From Candidatus Saccharimonadales bacterium (lineage in GTDB: Bacteria > Patescibacteriota > Saccharimonadia > Saccharimonadales > UBA4665), in assembly GCA_025450135.1 (NCBI GenBank), contig JANWHZ010000047.1, positions 1-9,805 on the forward strand: a stretch of DNA of 9,805 bases, given 5' to 3'. Below, in pieces: positions 1 through 5,530 of this stretch. The position numbers and the translations under genes are program-made. Position 1 is the first letter of the stretch; every line of letters starts with the position of its first letter. The notes under the pieces were generated by a model that was given only the letters and a program-made list of their open reading frames with translations, was not told the origin of the DNA and did no database searches.

Positions 1-429
1 CTCGCCGCAGTAGCTTTGATTGCTGCTCTAATAGCTGGTGGCGTATGGTTGAAGCATAGCTCCGAAGGTGACAATCACAAGATAGCTTCGAGCCAATCGA
101 CAGCTCATTCACCCGCTCAGAGCAATAGTCAAAGTCAGCGAAGTAGTGGACCTCAAAGTCAAAGCAGTAGTCAAAACCAGCCAACCAGCCAACAGCAGCC
201 TAGCAGTTCGGGTAGCTCGACCGATAATGCCAGCTCTGCTAATGGAACGAGCACGAACCAGCTGACGCAAACCGCTCAATCCTCAGATTCTAGTGATCAG
301 ACATCACCGTCCAATATTCCCAGCACTGGGCCTGACGCCAGCATGTATTTGGTAGCGCTTGTCCTAGCAATCGCCGGTACTGTTGGAGCGTATTTCTGGC
401 AGCTCAGAAGACCTTACTCAATAAAGTGA
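1..429 (+). CDS. Partial Ser/Gln-rich sortase-anchored surface protein (3' part)
   Basis: The frame is open from the left edge of the window, so the true start lies upstream or is the TTG at 16. The visible protein begins with a hydrophobic stretch (about 18 residues, Ala/Val/Leu/Ile-rich, ending in WLKH). A low-complexity linker of about 85 residues follows, dominated by Ser and Gln with Asn, Thr and Pro. The end is a cell-wall sorting signal: IPSTG at 316-330, then a hydrophobic segment (YLVALVLAIAGTVGAYFW) and a basic tail with two Arg. By family knowledge a sortase would cut between Thr and Gly and attach the protein to the envelope; no sortase gene is in the window. The linker probably acts as a wall-spanning stalk. 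The N-terminal hydrophobic stretch could be a signal peptide or a transmembrane anchor. The gene ends one base from the convergent gene at 431-925. The ligand or function of the exposed part is unknown. Confidence 0.75.
   Translation, partial: LAAVALIAALIAGGVWLKHSSEGDNHKIASSQSTAHSPAQSNSQSQRSSGPQSQSSSQNQPTSQQQPSSSGSSTDNASSANGTSTNQLTQTAQSSDSSDQTSPSNIPSTGPDASMYLVALVLAIAGTVGAYFWQLRRPYSIK
316..426 (+). other. C-terminal sortase sorting signal (IPSTGP, TM segment, Arg tail)
   Basis: IPSTG replaces the classical LPxTG and is followed by Pro-Asp, a hydrophobic helix of about 20 residues and QLRRPYSIK. The order of motif, hydrophobic span and positive tail is the standard three-part sorting signal. 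The Ile in first position and the Pro right after Gly are departures from the Firmicutes consensus. Confidence 0.7.
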
Positions 430-430
430 A

Positions 431-925
431 TTATTGCTGTGCGTGCTGAGCGGTGAAGTAATTAATTTCATTCACCACATCGAGCAAAGCCTGGGCACGG
501 ACTTTATCGTCTTCTATAGACTTAGCGGCGTCGTAAGCCTCGGGTATAAGGCTCTGATCGTCTGAAGCCTGAATCATCATCATGGTAGTGCGGAAGCGTT
601 CTTCCGATGTCTGCTCGAGATGCCCAACTAGTGGCTTGAGGCTCTGAAGCGCTTCTTGCTTAATGCTGATTAACTCTTCCGGTGTCTGTGCATGCATAGC
701 GCGCGTCGACATACTGCTCGCATCGCCACTTCCGGCTGGTTCATACGCTGGCATACCGTCGTCGATCGCTGGAGCGGTCGTGGTTATAGTGCCGTCCGGA
801 GCCTGCATTGGTAGTGAGTTAGTGTCATTCATTGGTGTACCGAGTGTGCCATCTGCTGGCACGTCTTGTTGCGGCATTGTCCCACCGTTTTGCATGTTTT
901 GTGTCTGATCGTCGTGCCCAAACAT
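431..925 (-). CDS. Conserved-type hypothetical protein, disordered N-terminus and helical C-terminus
   Basis: I do not recognise a named family. The 164-residue product has two parts. Residues 1-80 are rich in Gln, Met, Asp, Pro, Gly and Thr and look disordered. Residues 82-160 look like a helical domain containing ELISIKQEAL, a run of three Met (FRTTMMMIQASDD) and RAQALLDVVNEINYF. There is no signal peptide, membrane span or Cys, so a cytosolic protein is likely. The start is supported by a strong Shine-Dalgarno sequence, AGGGGGAA, at 938-931 on the minus strand, five bases before the ATG. Its stop lies one base from the stop of the convergent surface-protein gene, and it is divergent from the isomerase gene at 1004. 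The helical domain may mediate self-association or bind a partner, but nothing in the sequence specifies one. Confidence 0.75.
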   Translation of the reverse strand: MFGHDDQTQNMQNGGTMPQQDVPADGTLGTPMNDTNSLPMQAPDGTITTTAPAIDDGMPAYEPAGSGDASSMSTRAMHAQTPEELISIKQEALQSLKPLVGHLEQTSEERFRTTMMMIQASDDQSLIPEAYDAAKSIEDDKVRAQALLDVVNEINYFTAQHAQQ

Positions 926-1003
926 TGCTGTTCCCCCTGTAGACGTTGCTTAAAGCGTATACTATATACCAACATAATACGCTAATGCATAGGAACTACC
1001 AAG
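926..1003. promoter_or_regulatory. Divergent intergenic promoter region
   Basis: This 78-base gap separates two divergent genes and has an AT-rich core (955-980). It contains several possible -10 boxes: TATACT at 958-963 and CATAAT at 973-978 for the rightward isomerase, and a TATAGT-like box on the minus strand for the leftward gene. Shine-Dalgarno sequences flank the core: AGGGGGAA (minus strand, 938-931) and AGGA at 991-994 (plus). No convincing -35 box could be paired at normal spacing, so which -10 box is used stays open. Confidence 0.45.
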
Positions 1004-2038
1004 ATGCTCGACGACTTGAAAATGATCCATGAACGTGACGCCCAGGATGCCCTCGGCATAGCAGAAAAGGAACCGCTACAACTTCTGCAAGACTACCCAC
1101 TTGAAGGCAATACCAGCTACCGCACCGTATACAACGTGATATACACCGGCATGGGTGGATCAGCATTGGCGGCACTACTTATTCCGACATGGCCCAGGCT
1201 TGGTGAGCCATTTGAGGTGGTGCGTGGTTACGACCTGCCGCCATATGTTGACCATGAAACGCTTGTAATTGCAGCCAGCTACTCAGGCAACACCGAAGAG
1301 ACGCTCAGTGCTGTAGCACAAGCAGAAGAGAAAGGTGCGCAGATCGCGGTTATTACGGGGGGAGGAAAGCTACAGCAGATTGCTCAAGAAAAAGGATACC
1401 CACTTGTGATATTACCGAAGGTAGAGCAACCCCGGTATGCCGTGTTTGCAAACTTCCGTGCTCTTTTGCAGCTACTGGTACTCACAGGACTTTTAAAGGA
1501 AGATTTCCGAGCTACATTGACTACTGTAGGTGAGCGGTTGACCCAAGCCGTCCAAGCCTGGCGGCCTGACGTACCAACTACACAGAATCCCGCCAAACAA
1601 TTAGCACAGGAGTTAATTGGCAAGTCTATCGTTGTATATGGTGGTCCTAAAATGGGGCCAGCAGCCTATAAGTGGAAGATAAGCTTCAATGAGAATGCTA
1701 AGCAAATTGCTTGGACTAACCAGTTCCCGGAGTTTAACCATAATGAATTTATTGGTTGGACCAAGCAGCCGGTCGATAAGCCATATGCCATTGTTGAACT
1801 ACGCAGCTCATTTGAGCACCCACGCGTACAGAAGCGTTTTGAAGTGAGCGGCCGCTTGCTATCAGGGCTTTGGCCAAACCCGCACATTATTGATGCCCAA
1901 GGCGAAAGCGTGCTCGAACATCTACTGTGGACAATACTATGTGGTGACTTTGTAAGTATTTATACGGCGCTCTTAAACGGCCTGAATCCAGCGCCGGTAG
2001 AGTTTGTTGAAAAACTAAAGCTAGAGCTTGGTAAGTAA
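1004..2038 (+). CDS. Bifunctional phosphoglucose/phosphomannose isomerase (SIS domain)
   Basis: The product is predicted to interconvert glucose 6-phosphate or mannose 6-phosphate with fructose 6-phosphate in the cytosol, linking glycolysis with mannose-based precursors. At 344 residues it has the length of the dimeric PGI/PMI family, shorter than classical PGI. The first SIS domain shows GMGGS at residues 49-53 and SYSGNTEET at 92-100, the phosphate-binding Ser/Thr loop. QPRYA at 142-146 carries the family's Pro-Arg. The C-terminal domain carries the active-site-like segment FPEFNHNEFIGW, with Glu and His, and ends in a Lys-rich helix (VEKLKLELGK), where this family places its catalytic Lys. 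The ATG follows AGGA with nine bases between. The stop codon overlaps the next start as TAATG, so the downstream cupin is probably translationally coupled. Family assignment is firm; substrate preference cannot be read from sequence. Confidence 0.9.
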   Translation: MLDDLKMIHERDAQDALGIAEKEPLQLLQDYPLEGNTSYRTVYNVIYTGMGGSALAALLIPTWPRLGEPFEVVRGYDLPPYVDHETLVIAASYSGNTEETLSAVAQAEEKGAQIAVITGGGKLQQIAQEKGYPLVILPKVEQPRYAVFANFRALLQLLVLTGLLKEDFRATLTTVGERLTQAVQAWRPDVPTTQNPAKQLAQELIGKSIVVYGGPKMGPAAYKWKISFNENAKQIAWTNQFPEFNHNEFIGWTKQPVDKPYAIVELRSSFEHPRVQKRFEVSGRLLSGLWPNPHIIDAQGESVLEHLLWTILCGDFVSIYTALLNGLNPAPVEFVEKLKLELGK

Positions 2039-2487
2039 TGTCAGCTGATCCGATCGAACCAACGTTCGACCCAAGTGGCTTTAGTATCGACTCTTACGTC
2101 AAGCGTGTTGAGAAGCCATGGGGATATGAGTTGCATTGGGTGCCAGCCGATGTTCCTTACTTAGGCAAGGTGCTGCATATCAACGAGGGGTCACGCCTTA
2201 GTTTACAAGTACATGACGAAAAGCAGGAGAGCTGGTTTATCATCAGGGGGCAAGGTTCGGTTATTTGGGAGAATAACAAAGGTGAGTTGGTCGAGACCCA
2301 GCTGCAGCCGGGTGTTGGCTATAGTACCAAGGTTGGGCAAAAGCATCGGCTAAAGGGACTTGCTGGTGGCTGCGACATCATCGAAGTCTCAACACCTGAG
2401 CGAGGCACGACATGGCGGCTTGAGGACGATTTCGCGCGCCCGCATGAGACGCCTGAGCAAAGGGCGCTGGAGCGCGGTGAAGCGTAA
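2038..2487 (+). CDS. Cupin protein resembling type II mannose-6-phosphate isomerase domain
   Basis: This 149-residue protein is a single cupin barrel resembling the isomerase half of type II PMI/GMP enzymes (MannoseP_isomer family), here without the guanylyltransferase half. Family marks are KPWGYE at residues 26-31, SLQVHDEKQESWFIIRG around 55-71, KHR at 102-104 and a terminal EDDFARP similar to the EDD(I)xR end of type II PMIs. Likely metal ligands are His59, Glu64 and His103; the second His of the usual HxH is replaced. Its start codon overlaps the stop of the PGI/PMI gene, so the pair is one unit and both products probably act on hexose phosphates. It could be a true mannose-6-phosphate isomerase or a related sugar-phosphate isomerase/epimerase. 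The Glu/Arg-rich tail (residues 131-149) looks flexible. Confidence 0.8.
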   Translation: MSADPIEPTFDPSGFSIDSYVKRVEKPWGYELHWVPADVPYLGKVLHINEGSRLSLQVHDEKQESWFIIRGQGSVIWENNKGELVETQLQPGVGYSTKVGQKHRLKGLAGGCDIIEVSTPERGTTWRLEDDFARPHETPEQRALERGEA

Positions 2488-2498
2488 ACCAGTTCAGG

Positions 2499-2504
2499 TA
2501 TAAT
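2499..2504 (+). promoter_or_regulatory. TATAAT -10 box giving a probable leaderless transcript for the DUF1361 gene
   Basis: A perfect TATAAT ends seven bases before the ATG at 2512. The usual start point for transcription would therefore fall on or next to the A of that ATG. No Shine-Dalgarno sequence is present and no clear -35 box was found. The box lies only 11 bases after the cupin stop codon. Confidence 0.6.
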
Positions 2505-2511
2505 ATGTCCG

Positions 2512-3186
2512 ATGAGGCGTGTGAGGTTGGGACCTGCTGCAATCTATGTTCTTCCATTCGGCGCAGCAACTGCAGTGAGCGCCGGGCTCTTGTCTGCCGA
2601 GTCGCTCATGTATGGCGACACCATGCATCAGTATCTGCTATGGAATCTATTCTTAAGCTGGCTGCCGTTTATCTTGGCCTTGGGGCTACAGCGGACGCTT
2701 CGTGGCCATCTCTGGTCAAGCTGGCGCGCGCTGTGTATTACTACGTTGTGGCTGCTATTGCTGCCAAACAGTTTTTACATGATCAGTGATTTTATACACC
2801 TGAACGGGCTAAGTGACAGCCAGGTTTTATTTGATGCCATAACGTTTACGGCATTTGTGTTCACGAGCCTTTGCTTAGGTATTGCGAGTTTATACCTTGT
2901 TCATAAGGAACTGCTAAAACGTATGAGCAGTCGGTCGGCAGTGGTAGTAGTCAGTATGCTACTTCTGACCGTTAGTATAGCCATCTACGTAGGTCGTGAC
3001 CTCCGGTGGAACTCCTGGGATATTGTTACGAATCCGTTCGGCTTATTGTTTGACCTTTCCGAACGATTACTACACCCGGATCAGTACTCGCAGGTCTTGG
3101 CGGTGGTGGTGCCATTCTTCGTGTTACTTGTGATGGTGTATTTTGTCGCGTACTCTGCCGTCGTCAGACCCAAGCCAAACGTTTGA
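2512..3186 (+). CDS. DUF1361 domain multi-pass membrane protein
   Basis: This 224-residue protein has about six hydrophobic spans, near residues 8-28, 41-59, 71-93, 106-128, 142-160 and 194-217. DUF1361 is recognised from LLLLPNSFYMISDFIHL in and after the third span and from the polar stretch GRDLRWNSWDIVTNP after the fifth. Function in the family is unknown to me; the location should be the cytoplasmic membrane. I chose the ATG at 2512 because the reading frame at 2505 is a different, non-hydrophobic one and because the -10 box at 2499-2504 predicts transcription starting at this codon. The stop codon TGA overlaps the -35 hexamer of the next promoter, so the two transcription units are packed without a spacer and no terminator is visible between them. 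Confidence 0.85.
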   Translation: MRRVRLGPAAIYVLPFGAATAVSAGLLSAESLMYGDTMHQYLLWNLFLSWLPFILALGLQRTLRGHLWSSWRALCITTLWLLLLPNSFYMISDFIHLNGLSDSQVLFDAITFTAFVFTSLCLGIASLYLVHKELLKRMSSRSAVVVVSMLLLTVSIAIYVGRDLRWNSWDIVTNPFGLLFDLSERLLHPDQYSQVLAVVVPFFVLLVMVYFVAYSAVVRPKPNV

Positions 3187-3210
3187 CATACATCATGGTA
3201 TTGTTATAAT
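3183..3210 (+). promoter_or_regulatory. Canonical sigma-70 promoter of the T-box operon
   Basis: TTGACA at 3183-3188 and TATAAT at 3205-3210 are both perfect consensus hexamers, 16 bases apart. Transcription should start near 3217. This is the strongest promoter in the window by consensus, as expected for a unit controlled downstream by attenuation. The -35 box overlaps the stop codon of the preceding gene. Confidence 0.88.
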
Positions 3211-3216
3211 ACTCAC

Positions 3217-3440
3217 TACAATTTGGCAAAAGCATTTGAGCCTATCGCAATAGGCAAGCTGCGTACGAGAAAGTTCTAGAAACATAAGTACGACGGAAGC
3301 TACCCGTAAAATAGAGCAAAGCGTGTCGGCAACGGAGCGCAGATGAGCGTTTAGCTACTCTCCTTGTCCGCCTCTGTGGCGGACTTTCTGTAGCCAAACG
3401 GAAGCAAGGTGGTACCGCCCCTATCCCCAGAGGCCCTTGC
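3217..3440 (+). promoter_or_regulatory. T-box riboswitch (tRNA-sensing leader), upstream structure plus antiterminator
   Basis: The T-box core at about 3401-3420 reads GAAGCAAGGTGGTACCGCC and matches the family consensus AAnnARGGUGGnACCGC. The antiterminator can be drawn exactly. Helix A1 is 3404-3409 (GCAAGG) with 3435-3440 (CCTTGC). The seven-base bulge is TGGTACC (3410-3416), and helix A2 is 3417-3419 with 3432-3434. The bulge UGGU would pair with a tRNA ending ACCA, so the sensed tRNA should have A at position 73; that argues against tRNA-Asn (G73) and tRNA-His (C73). Upstream hairpins are 3240-3245/3250-3255, 3262-3266/3288-3292 (with 3258-3260/3298-3300), and a stem III candidate 3354-3358/3390-3394 enclosing GTCCGCC/GGCGGAC. 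I could not assign the specifier codon, and stem I seems reduced compared with Firmicutes T-boxes. An uncharged cognate tRNA would favour read-through. Confidence 0.88.
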
Positions 3441-3481
3441 AAATTCTAAGGATTTCCTTGGAGTTTGCAGGGGCTATTTTT
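3433..3481 (+). terminator. Intrinsic terminator of the T-box riboswitch
   Basis: A hairpin of 19 pairs joins 3433-3451 to 3456-3474 (a few G-U pairs) around the loop ATTT, and is followed by TATTTTT. Its 5' arm contains the bases used by helices A1 and A2 of the T-box antiterminator, so the two structures exclude each other, as in known transcriptional T-boxes. Confidence 0.88.
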
Positions 3482-3495
3482 GTAAGGAGAAAGCC

Positions 3496-3567
3496 ATGAG
3501 CAATCCTAATTGCAACAGTCACCACAATAATCATTATCGCGTCCGTATAAGCGGGGGTTGCTCTTGA
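3496..3567 (+). CDS. 23-residue leader peptide of a transcription attenuator
   Basis: The peptide is MSNPNCNSHHNNHYRVR followed by ISGGCS. It has an excellent Shine-Dalgarno sequence, AAGGAG at 3484-3489, six bases before the ATG, which is strong evidence that this very short frame is translated. Codons 9-14 are CAC CAC AAT AAT CAT TAT, and Asn also fills positions 3, 5 and 7. Nine of 23 codons are thus of the type NAY for Asn, His or Tyr. The stop codon TGA (3565-3567) lies just after attenuator segment 2, where a ribosome finishing translation would cover that segment. The location, between one riboswitch terminator and a second terminator, points to a regulatory rather than a structural role. 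The product itself has no recognisable domain. Confidence 0.8.
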   Translation: MSNPNCNSHHNNHYRVRISGGCS

Positions 3568-3616
3568 AGTTTGCCAATAATTACAAGCCCTAGCAGCCCC
3601 CATAAATTGCGGGGCT
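3499..3616 (+). promoter_or_regulatory. Leader-peptide attenuator with 1:2, 2:3 and 3:4 alternative helices
   Basis: Four segments can be paired by eye. Segment 1 (AGCAATCC, 3499-3506) pairs with 3555-3562 of segment 2 over eight pairs with one G-U. Segment 2 (GGGGGTTGCT, 3553-3562) pairs with segment 3 (AGCAGCCCCC, 3592-3601) over ten pairs with one G-U. Part of segment 3 (AGCCCC, 3595-3600) pairs with segment 4 (GGGGCT, 3611-3616) to form the terminator. A ribosome stalled in the His/Asn/Tyr run (3520-3537) would leave segment 2 free to pair with 3, giving read-through. A ribosome reaching the stop codon, or no ribosome, would favour termination. This is the logic of trp- and his-type attenuators. 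Confidence 0.78.
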
Positions 3617-3623
3617 TTTATTT
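3595..3623 (+). terminator. Intrinsic terminator of the leader-peptide attenuator
   Basis: AGCCCC (3595-3600) and GGGGCT (3611-3616) form a six-pair GC-rich stem with a ten-base loop, followed by TTTTATTT. It stands directly before the Shine-Dalgarno sequence of the gene at 3634, so it can only act to control that gene. Confidence 0.75.
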
Positions 3624-3633
3624 GGAGAATCAT

Positions 3634-5031
3634 ATGGTTACTGAATTTGTTAAAGGCTTGACGGCTCAAGGCGTTCCACAAGAACAGGCCGAGGGTCTCC
3701 AGGCACATCTGAACTATGCTCAACACTACGTTTACCTAGAGGATCCGGGCATTGAGGATTCTATTGCAAGCTGGCTAATACCTTCGCTTATAGCTCATCT
3801 TGACACATCTTCGGCAGAATTTTTGCAGGCGGTTGTTGAGCACAATATACCCGAACCTAGCGTGGAATATACCGAGCACGGCTATGACTCCTGCCAATCG
3901 CATCGGAAGCTTTCTAAAGTCGCCTCTGAAGCCATACTGCTTGGCGGCCTGATGTATGAGTCAGAGTTGCTTGGCAAGCCTTTGTCATTACTTGAAGCCC
4001 AAGCCACGGTTGGCTCAACACTCGATTTAGTCTTAGCAGGCATTGATGATGTGAGCACGAATCTAGTGTATGTTGCTAAACACTACGGTGGTAAACAAGA
4101 TTTTTTGTTTCCAGGTGTGACACCGTCTTCGTCTGACGTGCCAGCATTGGAGCGCCTAGCGTATCTTGCTTTGATTGGTACACCACAGACATCAGTTAGA
4201 ACGCTGACTGGGGTTGGAGGACTACGGCACGACCAAGAATGGAATTACGTTGTTGATCTTCCATCGTTTGTAGATGAGAAAGTTGCAGAAGACAAGCGAT
4301 ACTACCGAGGTATGGGCGTCTTTTACTTGTTAATGACGAGTAGCCTGGACAGCTTTCCCGCTGTGGCGCAGCTCAAGGCAGAGCAGCGAGAGGCGTATGA
4401 TGCGCTCATTGTTTTGAAGTCAGCTTTATCTAGTTTTGCCCATCAGAAGTTCGATGGCGTATCTATTTTGGCTTCAGCATATCTGCCTAAATGGGACGAG
4501 CTTAAGACTATGCAAGGTTTTACTACAGAGCAGGCGCTGGAACTTGCTCAATCATTTCACTCACCTTCCTACGAATTCGCCGGGTTAAGTGTACTGTTTG
4601 AGGCGCTTGCCAAGCATCAACCTATTAGCCCGGTGATACTTCACGAAGTAAAAAGCCTTGCAAAAAAGATAGGCTATTGTTGGAGCTTTAATTCAGCTAT
4701 TCATTTGCCGTGGACAGCTGAGCTTGCGGGGCTGTCCAACGATTATATGGGAGGCAGAATCACGAATCTCGCAGGTGATCATGGTGCACGGTATGGAGTA
4801 GGGTATAAGGGTAAAAGTCTTGAAGTTTGTGAGTTCAATTTCGGCCAGAATCGAGCCATGCCATACGGCCTAAAAGGCAAACGCGCTTACGAAGTAAAGG
4901 TTTACACTGAGAGTGGACAGTTCGACGGTGCCTATACATCGTTCATGCTTGCGCCCGATACATCGACCTGGCGATCTATTCAAGAGCAAGGTTTCATGAA
5001 GTTTGCATTGCACTACTTGGAAGGGCTATAA
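3634..5031 (+). CDS. Unrecognised 465-residue protein under dual attenuation control
   Basis: I do not recognise the family. The product is soluble, with no signal peptide or membrane span. Notable segments are HGYDSCQSHRKLSK (82-95), a hydrophobic helical region with VGSTLDLVLAGIDDVSTNLVYVAKHYGG (126-153), GVGGLRHDQEWNYVVDLPSF (193-212), AKKIGYCWSFNSAIHLPW (343-360) and the Gly/Asn-rich GGRITNLAGDHGARYGVGYKGK (373-394) followed by EFNFGQNRAMPYGLKG (400-415). The C-terminal third, rich in Gly, His, Asp and Arg, looks most like an enzyme active-site region. I chose the ATG at 3634 because GGAG (3624-3627) precedes it; an in-frame TTG at 3571 would place the N-terminus across the attenuator terminator. 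Two bases separate its stop from the start of the HAD phosphatase gene, so the two are co-transcribed. T-box control suggests a role in amino-acid supply, uptake or tRNA charging; this is inference from regulation only. Confidence 0.85.
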   Translation: MVTEFVKGLTAQGVPQEQAEGLQAHLNYAQHYVYLEDPGIEDSIASWLIPSLIAHLDTSSAEFLQAVVEHNIPEPSVEYTEHGYDSCQSHRKLSKVASEAILLGGLMYESELLGKPLSLLEAQATVGSTLDLVLAGIDDVSTNLVYVAKHYGGKQDFLFPGVTPSSSDVPALERLAYLALIGTPQTSVRTLTGVGGLRHDQEWNYVVDLPSFVDEKVAEDKRYYRGMGVFYLLMTSSLDSFPAVAQLKAEQREAYDALIVLKSALSSFAHQKFDGVSILASAYLPKWDELKTMQGFTTEQALELAQSFHSPSYEFAGLSVLFEALAKHQPISPVILHEVKSLAKKIGYCWSFNSAIHLPWTAELAGLSNDYMGGRITNLAGDHGARYGVGYKGKSLEVCEFNFGQNRAMPYGLKGKRAYEVKVYTESGQFDGAYTSFMLAPDTSTWRSIQEQGFMKFALHYLEGL

Positions 5032-5032
5032 C

Positions 5033-5530
5033 ATGCTGCGCAAATTAATCCTCTTTGATTGCGATGAAACTCTTTGGAGCTCGGCCAACGCTAACTACAT
5101 CGGAAGTATTATCTCGCCTCTCCATGTGTTGGAACCAGGTGTTATTGAACGTGTGAAAGACGAGGCTAAGTTTATTTTGAAGGTAGGGGTAGCCGAGACT
5201 TTTGGCCTATTGGCAAGACATTCGGAAATCGCTGTTGGGATTGTGAGCGACAATCCGCGCAAACCTGTTGTAGATGCCCTACAATTACTTGGGCTCTGGA
5301 GTGTGATAGACCAGCGGGCGGTCAATGTGAAGTTGTGGCAAGGCTACTGCCCAAAACAGTTGATAGTGCAGGAGATTATGATGCAGCCGGCTTTTGCTCA
5401 TATACCGCCGAACCATATTTATATGCTTGACGACAAAGACTACAGTAAGGAGATGGAGGAGATTGGCATTACGTTTGTCCAAGTTTCAAGAGCTACTAAT
5501 ATGTACAAGTTGGTTATGGACCTATTATGA
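5033..5530 (+). CDS. HAD-superfamily phosphatase, MDP-1/FkbH-like (subfamily IIIC)
   Basis: The 165-residue product carries all four HAD motifs. Motif I is FDCDETLW (nucleophile Asp9, acid/base Asp11), motif II is Ser72 in GIVSDN, motif III is probably Lys108 in CPKQL, and motif IV is LDDKD with Asp133, Asp134 and Asp136. The DxDxTLW form of motif I is typical of Mg-dependent phosphatase-1 and FkbH-like proteins, and the small size fits a minimal HAD without a large cap. It should hydrolyse a phosphoester or a phosphoaspartyl/phospho-sugar substrate; which one is not evident. The start at 5033 follows GGAAGG (5019-5024) with eight bases between and lies two bases after the upstream stop, so it is an operon partner of the 465-residue protein. 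The stop TGA overlaps an ATG as ATGA, which opens a 38-codon frame. Confidence 0.85.
   Translation: MLRKLILFDCDETLWSSANANYIGSIISPLHVLEPGVIERVKDEAKFILKVGVAETFGLLARHSEIAVGIVSDNPRKPVVDALQLLGLWSVIDQRAVNVKLWQGYCPKQLIVQEIMMQPAFAHIPPNHIYMLDDKDYSKEMEEIGITFVQVSRATNMYKLVMDLL

Noticed and set aside
120..215. Tandem repeat or CRISPR-like array in the Ser/Gln-coding region
   Set aside because: Short irregular repeats explained by the low-complexity Ser/Gln coding sequence; no constant repeat or spacer length.
663..908. Plus-strand frame opposite the 431-925 gene
   Set aside because: Antisense shadow without a Shine-Dalgarno sequence; the minus-strand gene has a strong one.
2505..2789. Alternative frame starting at the ATG at 2505, right after the -10 box
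   Set aside because: It overlaps the DUF1361 gene in another frame, gives a composition unlike any family, and its ATG would lie upstream of the expected transcription start.
3401..3420. T-box specific for Asn or His, matching the leader peptide residues
   Set aside because: The bulge base is U (UGGU), which pairs with A73; bacterial tRNA-Asn has G73 and tRNA-His has C73.
3217..3481. RNase P RNA, tmRNA or another structured housekeeping RNA
   Set aside because: The conserved blocks of those RNAs were not seen, while the T-box core, antiterminator and terminator all match.
3571..3633. N-terminal extension of the 465-residue protein from a TTG at 3571
   Set aside because: It would be encoded across the attenuator terminator (3595-3616); the ATG at 3634 has a Shine-Dalgarno sequence just after the U-tract.
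5003..5032. Upstream in-frame start for the HAD phosphatase
   Set aside because: The extension overlaps the end of the preceding gene and adds residues before the motif I strand; the ATG at 5033 has a Shine-Dalgarno sequence and starts right before the FDCDETLW strand.
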